Assembly (NCBI RefSeq): GCF_039975415.1
Contig: NZ_JBDWHD010000005.1
DNA: 64,000 bases
Strand: one strand, 5' to 3'
DNA from: Ascidiaceihabitans sp039975415
GTDB taxonomy: Bacteria; Pseudomonadota; Alphaproteobacteria; Rhodobacterales; Rhodobacteraceae
Shown here in pieces: positions 42,987 to 52,127 of this stretch. The notes below the pieces were generated by a model. That model had not been told where the DNA came from. It made no database searches and was given only the letters and a program-made list of their open reading frames with translations. The stretch's first letter is position 1. Every line of letters starts with the position of its first letter. The translations under genes were made by a program, and so were the position numbers.

Positions 42987-44279
42987 TCAGGTCAAAACAC
43001 CGTCTGCACCGATGGTGGTTTTGCCACCCAGATAAGGTGCCAAAACGTCCGGCAGCACAACGGAGCCGTCTTCTTGCTGGCCGTTTTCCAGCACTGCGAT
43101 CAGACACCGGCCCACGGCCAAACCTGATCCGTTCAGCGTGTGTACGAACTGTGGTTTGCCGCCGTCCGCGGGTTTGTAGCGCGCATTCATGCGGCGCGCC
43201 TGAAAGTCGCCAGTGGTTGAGACGGACGAGATTTCGCGGTAGGCGTCCTGCCCGGGCAACCATGCTTCAATGTCGTAGGTGCGTCGCGCCCCGAACCCCA
43301 TGTCGCCTGTGCACAAGACCACGGTGCGGTAGGGCACGCCCAAACGTTCCAGCAGGTCTTCGGCGCAGCGCAGCATGCGTTTTTGTTCGTCATCGCTGTG
43401 CTCGGGCAAAGTCACGGACACCATTTCGACTTTTTCGAACTGGTGTTGGCGCAGCATCCCCGAGGTATCGCGGCCTGCCGATCCGGCCTCGGAACGGAAG
43501 CACAGGGTGTAGGCTGTCATGCGCAGGGGTAGGGCGGCCTCGTCCAGAACGTCACCGGACACCGAATAGGTCAATGTCACCTCTGATGTCGGAATCAACC
43601 ACCAGCCGTTGGTTGTCTGATAGCTATCATCGCCGAATTTCGGCAATTTATCCGTGCCATACATCGCCTCGTCGCGGACCAGAACGGGGGTTTGATGTTC
43701 GACCAGACCGTTTTCGTCGACATGGGTATCGACCATGAATTGGGCCAGGGCGCGGTGCACGCGCGCCACGGCACCGCGCAGCATCACAAAGCGTGCGCCG
43801 GATGTTTTAGCACCTGTTTCAAAGTCCATGCCGGGCGCGATGCCTGCAATTTCAAAATGTTCTTTGGGTTTGAAGTCAAAGGTTTTCGGGGTGCCCCATT
43901 TTGAGACCTCGACGTTGTCGTCTTCATCGGCCCCATCAGGCACGTCGTCGGCGGGCAGGTTCGGAATACGCGCCAGCGCATCTGTCAGTTCGGCGTCCAG
44001 TGCATCTGCTTCTTGGCGCATGGCTGCGACTTCGGCTTTCTTTTCCCCCACCAAAGCACGCAAGCGTTCAAATTCCGCGTCGTCGCCGCTGGCCTTGGCA
44101 GCGCCCACTTGCTTGGAGGCTTTGTTCTGGTCCGCTTGTGCGGTTTCTGCGGCCGAAATCTTGCCGCGCCGCGCTTCGTCCAAAGCCAAAAGCGAGGCCG
44201 ACAAAGGCGCATCCCCGCGGCGGGACAATGCGGCGTCAAAGGCCGTTGGGTTTTCGCGGATGGCTTTGATGTCGTGCAT
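42987..44279 (-). CDS. serS: Seryl-tRNA synthetase
   Basis: The 430-residue class II synthetase has an N-terminal coiled-coil arm (residues about 25-110) for tRNA(Ser), then the catalytic core: TSEVTLTY, motif 2 in CFRSEAGSAGRDTSGMLRQH, and motif 3 in NGSGLAVGRCLIAVLENGQQ. Length matches bacterial SerRS. It is transcribed away from the yajC-secDF genes on the other strand. Confidence 0.97.
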   Translation of the reverse strand: MHDIKAIRENPTAFDAALSRRGDAPLSASLLALDEARRGKISAAETAQADQNKASKQVGAAKASGDDAEFERLRALVGEKKAEVAAMRQEADALDAELTDALARIPNLPADDVPDGADEDDNVEVSKWGTPKTFDFKPKEHFEIAGIAPGMDFETGAKTSGARFVMLRGAVARVHRALAQFMVDTHVDENGLVEHQTPVLVRDEAMYGTDKLPKFGDDSYQTTNGWWLIPTSEVTLTYSVSGDVLDEAALPLRMTAYTLCFRSEAGSAGRDTSGMLRQHQFEKVEMVSVTLPEHSDDEQKRMLRCAEDLLERLGVPYRTVVLCTGDMGFGARRTYDIEAWLPGQDAYREISSVSTTGDFQARRMNARYKPADGGKPQFVHTLNGSGLAVGRCLIAVLENGQQEDGSVVLPDVLAPYLGGKTTIGADGVLT

Positions 44280-44556
44280 TGGATTTGTCCTTGGTGCGAG
44301 TCGGTTTAAAAAGCGTTATGCCCGATTGACGCAGGGTGGGCCAGATGTGGTTAACACCACGCTAATGCTCTGGGTCCAAGGTGAGCTTTCGGGACATTTT
44401 ACGCGACATCCTTTTGTGTGAAACGGACCTTGTTTTAAAGCATATGACCCATGTCCCAAATACCATCGCAACCTGTCTTGCAAACTGGCAGTCCAGACCA
44501 TAGGTTCTGCCAAAATCAGCGTCCTTTTGGAACGCGTTCACTCAAGGACAGACCTC

Positions 44557-44835
44557 ATGGAATCTCTCGGCCAATTTATCCCTCTCATTTTGATCTTCGG
44601 GATCATGTATTTTCTGCTGATCCGCCCCCAGCAGAAAAAGGTTAAAGAACACGCAGCAATGGTGCAGGCGTTGCGCCGTGGAGATCAGGTTGTGACCCAG
44701 GGTGGCTTGATCGGTAAGGTGATCAAAGTGAAAGACGACAACGAAGTGGATGTCGAAATCGCCGATGGTGTGAAGGTGCGTGTGGTGCAAAATACCATCG
44801 TGACAGTCTTGTCCAAGACCGAACCCGCCAAGTAA
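44557..44835 (+). CDS. yajC: Sec translocase accessory protein YajC
   Basis: A 92-residue protein starting MESLGQFIPLILIFGIMYFL with AAGGA upstream. The single membrane helix is followed by LLIRPQQKKVKEHAAMVQAL, the family hallmark, and a small cytoplasmic domain with VTQGGLIGKVIKVKDDN. YajC joins SecD and SecF, whose genes follow. The 277-base gap upstream probably holds the promoters for this operon and serS. Confidence 0.95.
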   Translation: MESLGQFIPLILIFGIMYFLLIRPQQKKVKEHAAMVQALRRGDQVVTQGGLIGKVIKVKDDNEVDVEIADGVKVRVVQNTIVTVLSKTEPAK

Positions 44836-44880
44836 CGCGACCGCTTCCCTTTTTTTTCAACCCACTGACGGGGCACGATA

Positions 44881-46542
44881 ATGCTGCAATTTGATGGCTG
44901 GAAACGCATGCTGATCTGGGCCGTGTGCCTGTTCGGGTTGGTTATGGCTGCGCCAAACGGGTTCTACACCCGCGTTGAAAACCACAATGACGCGGTGCAA
45001 GCCATCGAGAACGGCGAAGACACCCCGTCGCAGCAAGAATTGAAAGCGCAATGGCCTGACTATTTGCCATCCAGCCTTGTCAATCTTGGACTTGATTTGC
45101 GTGGCGGTGCGCATCTTCTGGCTGAAGTCGAAGTGGAACAGGTGTATGAGGCGCGGATGGACGCCACATGGGTGGAAATCCGCCAGCTTTTGCGTACTGA
45201 ACGCGCTGTTATCGGCGGTATCGACCAGCAACCATCCCCCGCAGATGAAGTGCGCGTCAAAATCGGCAATCCTGAAAACATGGCACAGGCATTGCAGTTG
45301 GTGCGCACATTGGCGCGGCCCGTGCAAAGCCTTTCGGGTGTCGGGGCCAACGATATCGACATTTCCGCCAACGGCGACACCATCACTGTAAGCCTGTCGG
45401 ATGCCGAAAAGACGGCCACCGATGAACGGACCATGCAGCAATCGCTGGAAATTGTCCGTCGCCGTATCGATGAGGTCGGCACACGCGAACCGACGATCCA
45501 ACGGCAAGGGCGTGACCGGATTTTGATCCAGGTGCCCGGCATCGGATCAGCAGCAGAACTGAAAGCTATCATCGGCACCACTGCGCGCCTGACCTTTAAT
45601 CCGGTTGTCCGCATCGCAAGCGACGCATCCGCTGAACCGGGTGTGGGCAATATCATTGTGCCGTCTATCGATGGCACAGGCCAATTCTACATTCTGGAAA
45701 AAGCGCCTGTTGTGTCAGGTGAAGATCTGGTGGATGCGCAGCCTTCCTTCGATCAGAACGGTGGCCCTGCGGTATCGTTCCGGTTCAATACTTCGGGCGC
45801 ACGTATTTTTGGCGACTATACAGCAGAGAACATCGGCAGCCCGTTTGCGATCGTTCTGGACAATGAAGTTGTCAGCGCCCCGAACATCCGCGACCATATC
45901 CCGGGTGGTTCTGGCATCATCAGCGGGAACTTTACGCTGGAAGAAAGCACCAATCTGGCTGTTTTGTTGCGGGCAGGGGCCTTGCCTGCGGAACTGACGT
46001 TTTTGGAAGAACTCACAATCGGGCCGGAACTGGGCCAGGACAGCATTGATGCGGGCAAAGTGGCCACCATGGTCGCCTTTATCGCCGTGCTGGTCTTTAT
46101 GGCGCTCAGCTATGGGTTGTTCGGGATCTTCGCCAACATTGCGTTGATCATCAACGTCGGCCTGATCTTTGGCTTGCTCAGCATGATCGGCGCGACGCTG
46201 ACCTTGCCGGGGATTGCGGGTATCGTTCTGACGGTGGGTATGGCTGTGGATGCCAACGTGCTGGTGTTTGAACGTATCCGCGAGGAGCTGAAAAATGCCA
46301 AAGGGCCCGCCCGCGCCATCGAGTTGGGCTATGAAAAAGCCTTAAGTGCGATTATCGACGCCAACATCACAACATTCATTACAGCTGTGATCCTGTTCGC
46401 CATGGGCTCTGGTCCTGTGCGCGGCTTTGCTATCACGCTTGGTCTTGGCATCCTGACATCCGTTTTCACCGCCATCTACGTCACACGCCTTTTGGTGGTG
46501 ATGTGGTTTGAGCGCAAACGTCCCAAGACAATCGAGGTCTGA
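44881..46542 (+). CDS. secD: Protein translocase subunit SecD
   Basis: The 553-residue protein has TM1 near the N-terminus, the motif NLGLDLRGGAHLLAEVEVEQ (about residues 66-85), a periplasmic domain with RRRIDEVGTREPTIQRQGRD, and the C-terminal RND-like TM2-6 with IAGIVLTVGMAVDANVLVFE and RIREELKNAKGPARAIELGY. SecDF uses proton motive force to pull proteins out of the Sec channel. secF follows 2 bases later. Confidence 0.97.
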   Translation: MLQFDGWKRMLIWAVCLFGLVMAAPNGFYTRVENHNDAVQAIENGEDTPSQQELKAQWPDYLPSSLVNLGLDLRGGAHLLAEVEVEQVYEARMDATWVEIRQLLRTERAVIGGIDQQPSPADEVRVKIGNPENMAQALQLVRTLARPVQSLSGVGANDIDISANGDTITVSLSDAEKTATDERTMQQSLEIVRRRIDEVGTREPTIQRQGRDRILIQVPGIGSAAELKAIIGTTARLTFNPVVRIASDASAEPGVGNIIVPSIDGTGQFYILEKAPVVSGEDLVDAQPSFDQNGGPAVSFRFNTSGARIFGDYTAENIGSPFAIVLDNEVVSAPNIRDHIPGGSGIISGNFTLEESTNLAVLLRAGALPAELTFLEELTIGPELGQDSIDAGKVATMVAFIAVLVFMALSYGLFGIFANIALIINVGLIFGLLSMIGATLTLPGIAGIVLTVGMAVDANVLVFERIREELKNAKGPARAIELGYEKALSAIIDANITTFITAVILFAMGSGPVRGFAITLGLGILTSVFTAIYVTRLLVVMWFERKRPKTIEV

Positions 46543-46544
46543 AC

Positions 46545-47510
46545 ATGCGTCTCAAACTGGTCAAAGAGAATACAAATTTTGATTTCTTCAGCCGCTGGAA
46601 GCTGTGGTTGGGCATTTCAATGTTGATGATGGTTGTGGGCTTTGCGTCCTATGCCTTTCAGGGATTGAATTTCGGGATTGATTTCCGCGGCGGTACCACG
46701 ATCCGCACCGAAAGCACGCAGCCTGTGGACATCGGTTTGTACCGCGCGTCTCTGGAGGCGTTGGAACTGGGTGATGTGTCCATCACAGAAGTGTTCGACC
46801 CCACATTTGACGCAGACCAGAACGTGTCGATGATCCGCATTCAGGCCCAAGAAGGCCAAGAAGCCGTTGCGGTGGACACAATCGAGCGGGTCGAAGTTGC
46901 GATGCAGAAAGCGGTACCAGACATCAAGTTCGTGTCTGTTGAATCCGTTGGCCCAAAAGTGTCGGGCGAATTGATCCAAACGGCGGCCATCGCCGTGGTG
47001 CTCGCCATTGGGGCCGTGCTTGTCTACATCTGGTTGCGCTTTGAATGGCAGTTCGCCTTGGGTGCGGTTGCGGCGCTTGTGCATGATGTGGTGTTGACCA
47101 TCGGTATCTTTTCAGAGCTGCAGATCGAGTTCGATCTGGCCATTATTGCGGCCCTTCTGACGATCGTAGGCTATTCGCTGAACGATACTGTTGTGGTCTT
47201 TGACCGTGTGCGTGAAAACCTGCGGAAGTATAAGAAGAAACCGCTGGCTGAGGTGCTGAATATCTCGATCAACGAAACCCTGAGCCGGACTGTGATGACC
47301 TCTGTCACCACCTTGCTGGCGTTGATTTCGCTGTATGTGCTGGGCGGGGATGTGATCCGTGGCTTTGTCTTTGCCATGATCTGGGGGGTGATCGTGGGGA
47401 CCTATTCGTCGGTCTTTGTGGCCTCCACGATCCTGCTGTATCTTGGCGTCAAACGCGACTGGACCAAGACCAACGATGGCGGTGGACAATACGCAAATAT
47501 CGATGCTTGA
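46545..47510 (+). CDS. secF: Protein translocase subunit SecF
   Basis: The 321-residue protein shows the SecF pattern: GLNFGIDFRGGTTIRTES after TM1, GPKVSGELIQTAAIAVVLAI, and the TM4 core LLTIVGYSLNDTVVVFDRVR with RTVMTSVTTLLALISLYVLG. It partners SecD. Its stop overlaps the start of the next gene by 8 bases (ATGCTTGA), coupling a TSUP permease to the Sec genes. Confidence 0.97.
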   Translation: MRLKLVKENTNFDFFSRWKLWLGISMLMMVVGFASYAFQGLNFGIDFRGGTTIRTESTQPVDIGLYRASLEALELGDVSITEVFDPTFDADQNVSMIRIQAQEGQEAVAVDTIERVEVAMQKAVPDIKFVSVESVGPKVSGELIQTAAIAVVLAIGAVLVYIWLRFEWQFALGAVAALVHDVVLTIGIFSELQIEFDLAIIAALLTIVGYSLNDTVVVFDRVRENLRKYKKKPLAEVLNISINETLSRTVMTSVTTLLALISLYVLGGDVIRGFVFAMIWGVIVGTYSSVFVASTILLYLGVKRDWTKTNDGGGQYANIDA

Positions 47511-48258
47511 TGCCTTTCAAACAGCCCTTCAAACCGAAGGGCTGTTTTGGTTGGTACTGTCGATTTTGGCGGCGGGGGTCGTGCGCGGCTTTTCCGGTTT
47601 TGGGTCTGCGATGATCATTATGCCTGCAGCCAGTTCTGTTTTGTCACCGTTCTCTGCGCTTGTTTTTCTGATGACGGTCGAGTTCTTTGGGCCACTGCCC
47701 AACCTGCGCAATGCCTTACAAACGGGGCATTTGGGCGAAACCGCGCGTCTTGTCTTGGGCGCAATCGTAGCGCTGCCTTTGGGGCTTTTTGCATTAAGCG
47801 TGGTGTCACCGGATGCTTTTGGATGGGCTGTGTCTGGTATCGTTTTGGTGTTGCTGTGCATTTTGTTGACGGGGTGGCGGTACACGGGGCCTATGGGGCC
47901 ACGGATGATATTTGGCACCGGTCTTTTGGGTGGGTTTTCAACCGGGTTTGTAGGGTTGCCCGGACCGCCAGTCATTATGCTTTACATGGCGTCGTCCAAG
48001 CCAATTGCCGTGATACGGGCAAATTTCCTGCTGTATCTGTTCGGCATGGATCTGGTGATGTTGCCCGCGTTCTGGGCACTTGGGTGGTTGGACCTAAAGG
48101 CTGTCGTTATTGGCGTGGTGTTGATTGGCCCCTACATCATTGCCAATATGGTGGGTGCACGGCTGTTTAATCCGCAGGCCGAAGGACAATTCCGCACGGT
48201 GGCCTATATCGTTATTGCGGCCTCTGCTATTTTGGGCTTGCCCCTTTGGAAAGGATAA
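47503..48258 (+). CDS. TSUP (TauE/SafE) family permease, second copy
   Basis: A 251-residue membrane protein starting MLDAFQTALQ at the ATG that overlaps secF's stop; a start inside secF (47476) is possible but less likely. Family signatures are GVVRGFSGFGSAMIIMPAAS near the N-terminus and GFSTGFVGLPGPPVIMLYMA in the middle. About eight helices. It differs clearly from the TSUP protein at 13854-14675, so they are not recent duplicates. Substrate unknown. Confidence 0.9.
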   Translation: MLDAFQTALQTEGLFWLVLSILAAGVVRGFSGFGSAMIIMPAASSVLSPFSALVFLMTVEFFGPLPNLRNALQTGHLGETARLVLGAIVALPLGLFALSVVSPDAFGWAVSGIVLVLLCILLTGWRYTGPMGPRMIFGTGLLGGFSTGFVGLPGPPVIMLYMASSKPIAVIRANFLLYLFGMDLVMLPAFWALGWLDLKAVVIGVVLIGPYIIANMVGARLFNPQAEGQFRTVAYIVIAASAILGLPLWKG

Positions 48259-48262
48259 AACG

Positions 48263-48616
48263 ATGCGTTTGAACGAAGTCACATACAATGATGCGCAACC
48301 CATCGAAGGCTACGGTCCCGGCTTCTTTCGCATCGGCGGTGAAGTGCATGAAGGCGCTGTTCTTGTCAGTGGAGCCGGTGTTGCCCCTTGGGGCGGATAT
48401 GCCGACGTAGACAGTCTTGCGGCTTTGGCTGGCCAAGTTGATGTGTTGTTTGTGGGCACTGGCGCGGATGTCGCGCATATCCCAACGGGCGTGCGTGACC
48501 CATTGGAAGCAGCAGGCATCGGCGTCGAAGCGATGTCGTCACCCGCAGCGGCACGGACCTATAATGTGCTGCTGAGCGAAGGGCGGCGGATTGCGCTTGC
48601 GATGCTGCCTGTTTGA
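48263..48616 (+). CDS. Mth938-like (DUF498/NDUFAF3-like) domain protein
   Basis: A 117-residue protein starting MRLNEVTYNDAQPIEGYGPG, 4 bases after the permease gene. It contains GGEVHEGAVLVSGAGVAPWG, DVLFVGTGADVAHIPTGVRD and GIGVEAMSSPAAARTYNVLL, the pattern of Mth938-domain proteins, related to the mitochondrial complex I assembly factor NDUFAF3/C2orf60. Its place between secDF and ccm genes is usual in Rhodobacteraceae. Confidence 0.9.
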   Translation: MRLNEVTYNDAQPIEGYGPGFFRIGGEVHEGAVLVSGAGVAPWGGYADVDSLAALAGQVDVLFVGTGADVAHIPTGVRDPLEAAGIGVEAMSSPAAARTYNVLLSEGRRIALAMLPV

Positions 48617-48686
48617 ATTCCCGACGATGCGGGGTTTCGTGAAGACGGGGTTTCGTGAAGCGCTGCAATGCGTTAGGCCGTAGCCC

Positions 48687-49307
48687 ATGACGCTGACCGT
48701 AACTGATCTGACCATTGCCCGTGGTGGCATGCCTATTCTGGCGGCGCTGTCTTTCCAGCTGACCCCGGGCCGGGCTTTGATTTTGCGTGGTCCCAATGGG
48801 GCAGGTAAAACGACGCTTTTGCGCACAGTGGCGGGTCTTCAGTCCCCTTTGCAGGGCGACATCGACGGCGCGGAAGACCAGATTGCATATGCGGCCCACG
48901 CGGACGGGTTGAAGGCCATGTTAAGTGTGGCTGAAAACCTAAGCTTTTGGGCGGATGTGTTCGGGCAGCATGATGTGGAAGCGGCGCTTTCTATGTTCAA
49001 TTTGCGTGATTTGCGGGACCGTTTGGCAGGCACGTTGTCGGCGGGTCAGAAACGGCGATTGGGGTTGGCGCGTTTGTTGGTGACGGGGCGCAAAGTCTGG
49101 GTGCTGGACGAGCCTACGGTTTCACTGGATGCAGCGTCAGTGGTGATTTTTGCCGATGCGGTGCGTGCACATCTGGCGCAAGGCGGTATGGCCCTGATCG
49201 CCACGCATATCGATTTGGGATTGCAGGATGCTGACGTGCTGGATGTGACGCCCTTTGCGGCTGTGGCGGGGACAGGCAGCGGCGCCAGCGACGAGGCATT
49301 TTTATGA
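48687..49307 (+). CDS. ccmA: Heme exporter ATP-binding protein CcmA
   Basis: The 206-residue ABC ATPase has LRGPNGAGKTTLLRTVAGL (Walker A about residues 34-41), signature LSAGQKRRLGLARLLV, and Walker B VWVLDEPTVSLD. With CcmB and CcmC it powers release of holo-CcmE in cytochrome c maturation. Its stop overlaps the ccmB start (ATGA). Confidence 0.95.
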   Translation: MTLTVTDLTIARGGMPILAALSFQLTPGRALILRGPNGAGKTTLLRTVAGLQSPLQGDIDGAEDQIAYAAHADGLKAMLSVAENLSFWADVFGQHDVEAALSMFNLRDLRDRLAGTLSAGQKRRLGLARLLVTGRKVWVLDEPTVSLDAASVVIFADAVRAHLAQGGMALIATHIDLGLQDADVLDVTPFAAVAGTGSGASDEAFL

Positions 49308-49960
49308 AAGCGCTGCTGATCCGTGATTTAAAGCTGGCGTTCCGGGCCGGAGGTGGCTTTGGGCTGGGGCTTGCGTTTTTCCTGATCGTTGTGGTGATGA
49401 CAGCCTTTGCGATTGGCCCAAACCCAGAGCTGTTGGGCCGTGTCGCACCGGGGATTTTATGGTTGGGGGCCTTGCTGGCGTGTTTGCTGTCATTGGACCG
49501 TGTTTTGGCCTTGGATTTTGAAGACGGGTCGCTGGATTTGCTGGCAACGGCCCCTTTGCCGCTTGAGGCCGTGGTCAGTGTGAAAGCGCTGGCGCATTGG
49601 ATCACCACAGGGTTGCCTTTGGTTCTGGCGGCACCTGTCTTGGGGGTGTTGCTCAGCCTGCCTGCACAGGGGTTTTTCTGGATCACAGTCGCTTTGCTGA
49701 TCGGCACGCCCGCCTTGTCTGTTATCGGCACATTCGGGGCCGCCATCACCGTTGGGATCAAACGTGGCGGACTGTTGTTGTCGCTGCTTGTTCTGCCGCT
49801 CTATGTGCCGACGTTGATTTTCGGGGCAGAGGTTGCACGCCGCGGGGCGGATGGCATGGCGCTGGACACGCCGCTTTTGATGGTGTCGGGGATCACATGT
49901 GGCGTTCTGGCTTTGATGCCATTTGCAAGTGCGGCAGTATTACGCGTCAACCTTCGGTGA
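49304..49960 (+). CDS. ccmB: Heme exporter membrane protein CcmB
   Basis: A 218-residue integral protein with six hydrophobic segments. ILWLGALLACLLSLDRVLAL and FEDGSLDLLATAPLPLEAVV are typical CcmB segments. It forms the membrane part of the CcmAB ABC complex. Overlaps ccmA and is followed after 51 bases by ccmC. Confidence 0.95.
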   Translation: MKALLIRDLKLAFRAGGGFGLGLAFFLIVVVMTAFAIGPNPELLGRVAPGILWLGALLACLLSLDRVLALDFEDGSLDLLATAPLPLEAVVSVKALAHWITTGLPLVLAAPVLGVLLSLPAQGFFWITVALLIGTPALSVIGTFGAAITVGIKRGGLLLSLLVLPLYVPTLIFGAEVARRGADGMALDTPLLMVSGITCGVLALMPFASAAVLRVNLR

Positions 49961-50011
49961 AGACGTTGCATTTTAATTGAGACTGTGTGTTTCAACGATT
50001 AGGAATAAGAC

Positions 50012-50743
50012 ATGTCACTTTGGGAATACGCCAATCCGGTCAAGTTTCTGCGCCTCAGCGAGAAGGTGCTGCCAACGCTGTGGGTGGCGTCGATTGCATG
50101 CGTGTGCACTGGACTTGTGTGGGGCTTTTTCTTTACGCCTGACGATTTTCGTCAAGGATCAACAGTCAAGATCATCTATATCCATGTGCCGTCGGCTTTG
50201 ATGGCGATTAATGCGTGGTTCATGATGCTGATTGCCTCCCTTATCTGGTTGGTGCGCCGCCATCATGTCAGCGCTTTGGCGGCGAAGGGGGCAGCACCTG
50301 TTGGGATGATCATGACGGTCATTGCTTTGGTGACGGGTGCGATTTGGGGGCAGCCTATGTGGGGCACATGGTGGGCGTGGGATCCACGCCTGACATCGTT
50401 TTTGATCCTGTTTCTGTTTTATCTGGGCTACATGGCCCTTTGGGCGGCGATCGAAGACCCGGATTCTGCCGCAGACCTGACATCTGTTCTGTGCCTTGTG
50501 GGATCCGTCTTTGCTGTGCTGTCGCGCTATGCTGTGAACTTTTGGAACCAGGGCCTGCACCAAGGCACATCCATCCCTGTTGCAACAGGTGAGAGAACGG
50601 TTTCGGATGTCTTCTTTGTGCCATTGCTGATCGCTATGGTTGGGTTTGGATTGTTGTTTGTGACGCTTGTTTTGTACCGTACCGGCACGGAAATCCGGTT
50701 GCGCCGCGCCCGCGCGTTGATGGCACGAGAGGGGCAATCATGA
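50012..50743 (+). CDS. ccmC: Heme handling protein CcmC
   Basis: The 243-residue, six-helix protein contains the tryptophan-rich WWD region GTWWAWDPRLTSFLILFL and the flanking histidines (IYIHVPSALMAIN; FWNQGLHQGTSI). CcmC transfers heme to CcmE. AGGAATAAGAC before the ATG is the ribosome binding site. Its TGA overlaps ccmD's ATG. Confidence 0.96.
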   Translation: MSLWEYANPVKFLRLSEKVLPTLWVASIACVCTGLVWGFFFTPDDFRQGSTVKIIYIHVPSALMAINAWFMMLIASLIWLVRRHHVSALAAKGAAPVGMIMTVIALVTGAIWGQPMWGTWWAWDPRLTSFLILFLFYLGYMALWAAIEDPDSAADLTSVLCLVGSVFAVLSRYAVNFWNQGLHQGTSIPVATGERTVSDVFFVPLLIAMVGFGLLFVTLVLYRTGTEIRLRRARALMAREGQS

Positions 50744-50898
50744 TTCCTGATTTGGGAAAATACGCAACCACGGTTCTGGCAGCCTATGGCAGCTCTTTGG
50801 CGCTATTACTTGGATTGCTGTGGATGACTTTGCGGCAAGGACGCAAAGCCCGTCGTGCGTTGGATGCGGTCGAAGAAAGGGCCAAGCAAAATGGCTAA
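50740..50898 (+). CDS. ccmD: Heme exporter protein CcmD
   Basis: A 52-residue frame starting MIPDLGKYATTVLAAYGSSL, with one membrane helix (LAAYGSSLALLLGLLWMTL) and a basic, helical tail RQGRKARRALDAVEERAKQN. Size, helix and tail fit CcmD, and it sits exactly between ccmC (ATGA overlap) and ccmG (8-base overlap). CcmD stabilises the CcmABC complex. Confidence 0.92.
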   Translation: MIPDLGKYATTVLAAYGSSLALLLGLLWMTLRQGRKARRALDAVEERAKQNG

Positions 50899-51430
50899 AG
50901 TGTCGCCTTTGATGATTGCCCCGCCGTTGATTTTTGCAGGCTTTGTGGCACTAGCTGCTTTTGGCATGTTCCGTGAAGGTGCTGACGATCTGGAAAGTAC
51001 GCGGGTGGGGCAAAAGGCCCCCGCGATCACGCAAGAGGCGTTAGGGGAATTCCCCGCAGTGGCAGCAGACGATTTGGTGCGCGGTGAAGTCACATTGGTG
51101 AACTTTTGGGCCAGCTGGTGTCCGCCATGCCGCGCGGAACATCCGACGTTGCTGGACATGCAGGCCAGCGGAATGCCGATTGTCGGTGTGAATTTCAAAG
51201 ACAGTGCCCGCGATGCGACGTCTTATCTAACGGACGATGGCAACCCGTTTGTGGGGGTGGCCTTTGATCCGGCGGGGCGCACCGCCATCGATTGGGGGGT
51301 CACAGCCCCGCCCGAGACCTTTATTTTGGACGCGGATGGCACCGTTTTGTATCGCTTTGCAGGGCCTTTGGTTGGCAGTGACTATGAAAACCGCTTTTTG
51401 CCTGAATTGACCAAAGCCTTGTCAAAATGA
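50891..51430 (+). CDS. ccmG: Thiol:disulfide interchange protein CcmG/DsbE
   Basis: A 179-residue membrane-anchored thioredoxin starting MAKVSPLMIAPPLIFAGFVA. The active site is WASWCPPCRAEHPTL and the cis-Pro loop is GVTAPPETFILDADG, the usual CcmG arrangement with the acidic/Gly-rich insert. It reduces apocytochrome c cysteines for heme ligation. The start overlaps ccmD. Confidence 0.95.
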   Translation: MAKVSPLMIAPPLIFAGFVALAAFGMFREGADDLESTRVGQKAPAITQEALGEFPAVAADDLVRGEVTLVNFWASWCPPCRAEHPTLLDMQASGMPIVGVNFKDSARDATSYLTDDGNPFVGVAFDPAGRTAIDWGVTAPPETFILDADGTVLYRFAGPLVGSDYENRFLPELTKALSK

Positions 51431-51452
51431 ATACCTAAGGGCGCAACGCTTT

Positions 51453-52025
51453 TTAGAGATTGTCCAAGCCTGATGAAATTTCATCAGCGATTGCAGCTGC
51501 ATCAATATCATCGCGTTCGGCAGAAACCCGCAGACCAAGCAAATCCGACTGGTATCGGCGGCCCAATTGCGCAGGGTCATGTTGTGACCCTATTTCGCCA
51601 GCGGCTTGCGCCTGTGTGAACAGGTCGCTGATAAGCGATTGCATTTTTGCCAGATGTTCATTTGCGCGCGCGGCCAGCGGATGCCGGTGGATATGCAGTT
51701 CTACAAAGGTTTTGGCCAGCATGCAGGCTTTTGCCGCGTTTTCGGTGTTCTGGATGACCAGTTTTGGATGCGATTTAAGCGCTTCAAGCGGACCAAGCGT
51801 GTCGGCCAGTTCTTTTAGCCGGATCACTCCGTCGTTGGCATATTTGTCCATGGCCAATTCATACAGCGCATCTTTGGAACCGAAGGCCGCATAAAAGCTT
51901 CCGGGTCTGAGGTCGAGCGTCTTTTCAAGATCCTTAAGAGAAGTTCCCGCCCAGCCACGTCGCCAGAAAATGTCACGGGCGCGTTCGATCAAGTCGTCAC
52001 GGTCATAGGAAGGTTTTCTGGGCAT
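51453..52025 (-). CDS. TetR family transcriptional regulator
   Basis: A 190-residue protein with an N-terminal helix-turn-helix: DDLIERARDIFWRRGWAGTS, LKDLEKTLDLRPGSFYAAFG, SKDALYELAMDKY, a textbook TetR DNA-binding domain. The C-terminal ligand domain has AKACMLAKTFVELHIHRHPL. It is divergent from an AhpD-like gene, with two operator dyads in the 102-base gap, so it most likely represses that gene and itself. Confidence 0.94.
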   Translation of the reverse strand: MPRKPSYDRDDLIERARDIFWRRGWAGTSLKDLEKTLDLRPGSFYAAFGSKDALYELAMDKYANDGVIRLKELADTLGPLEALKSHPKLVIQNTENAAKACMLAKTFVELHIHRHPLAARANEHLAKMQSLISDLFTQAQAAGEIGSQHDPAQLGRRYQSDLLGLRVSAERDDIDAAAIADEISSGLDNL

Positions 52026-52042
52026 GGGTCATCACTAAACAC

Positions 52043-52080
52043 TGAACGATCATTCAATTATATTGTTGAGTGATCGTTCA
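52043..52080. promoter_or_regulatory. Paired TetR operators between divergent genes
   Basis: TGAACGATCATTCA (52043-52056) and TGAGTGATCGTTCA (52067-52080) are each imperfect TGAxxGATCxxTCA dyads, and together they form a larger inverted repeat (TGAACGATCATTCAA / TTGAGTGATCGTTCA, 14 of 15 matched). Their place between the TetR gene and its divergent target strongly suggests the binding sites of this regulator. Confidence 0.75.
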
Positions 52081-52127
52081 ATAAAGGGTAAATCGGGCTT
52101 GAAGACACATTTGCATGGAGAAACACA

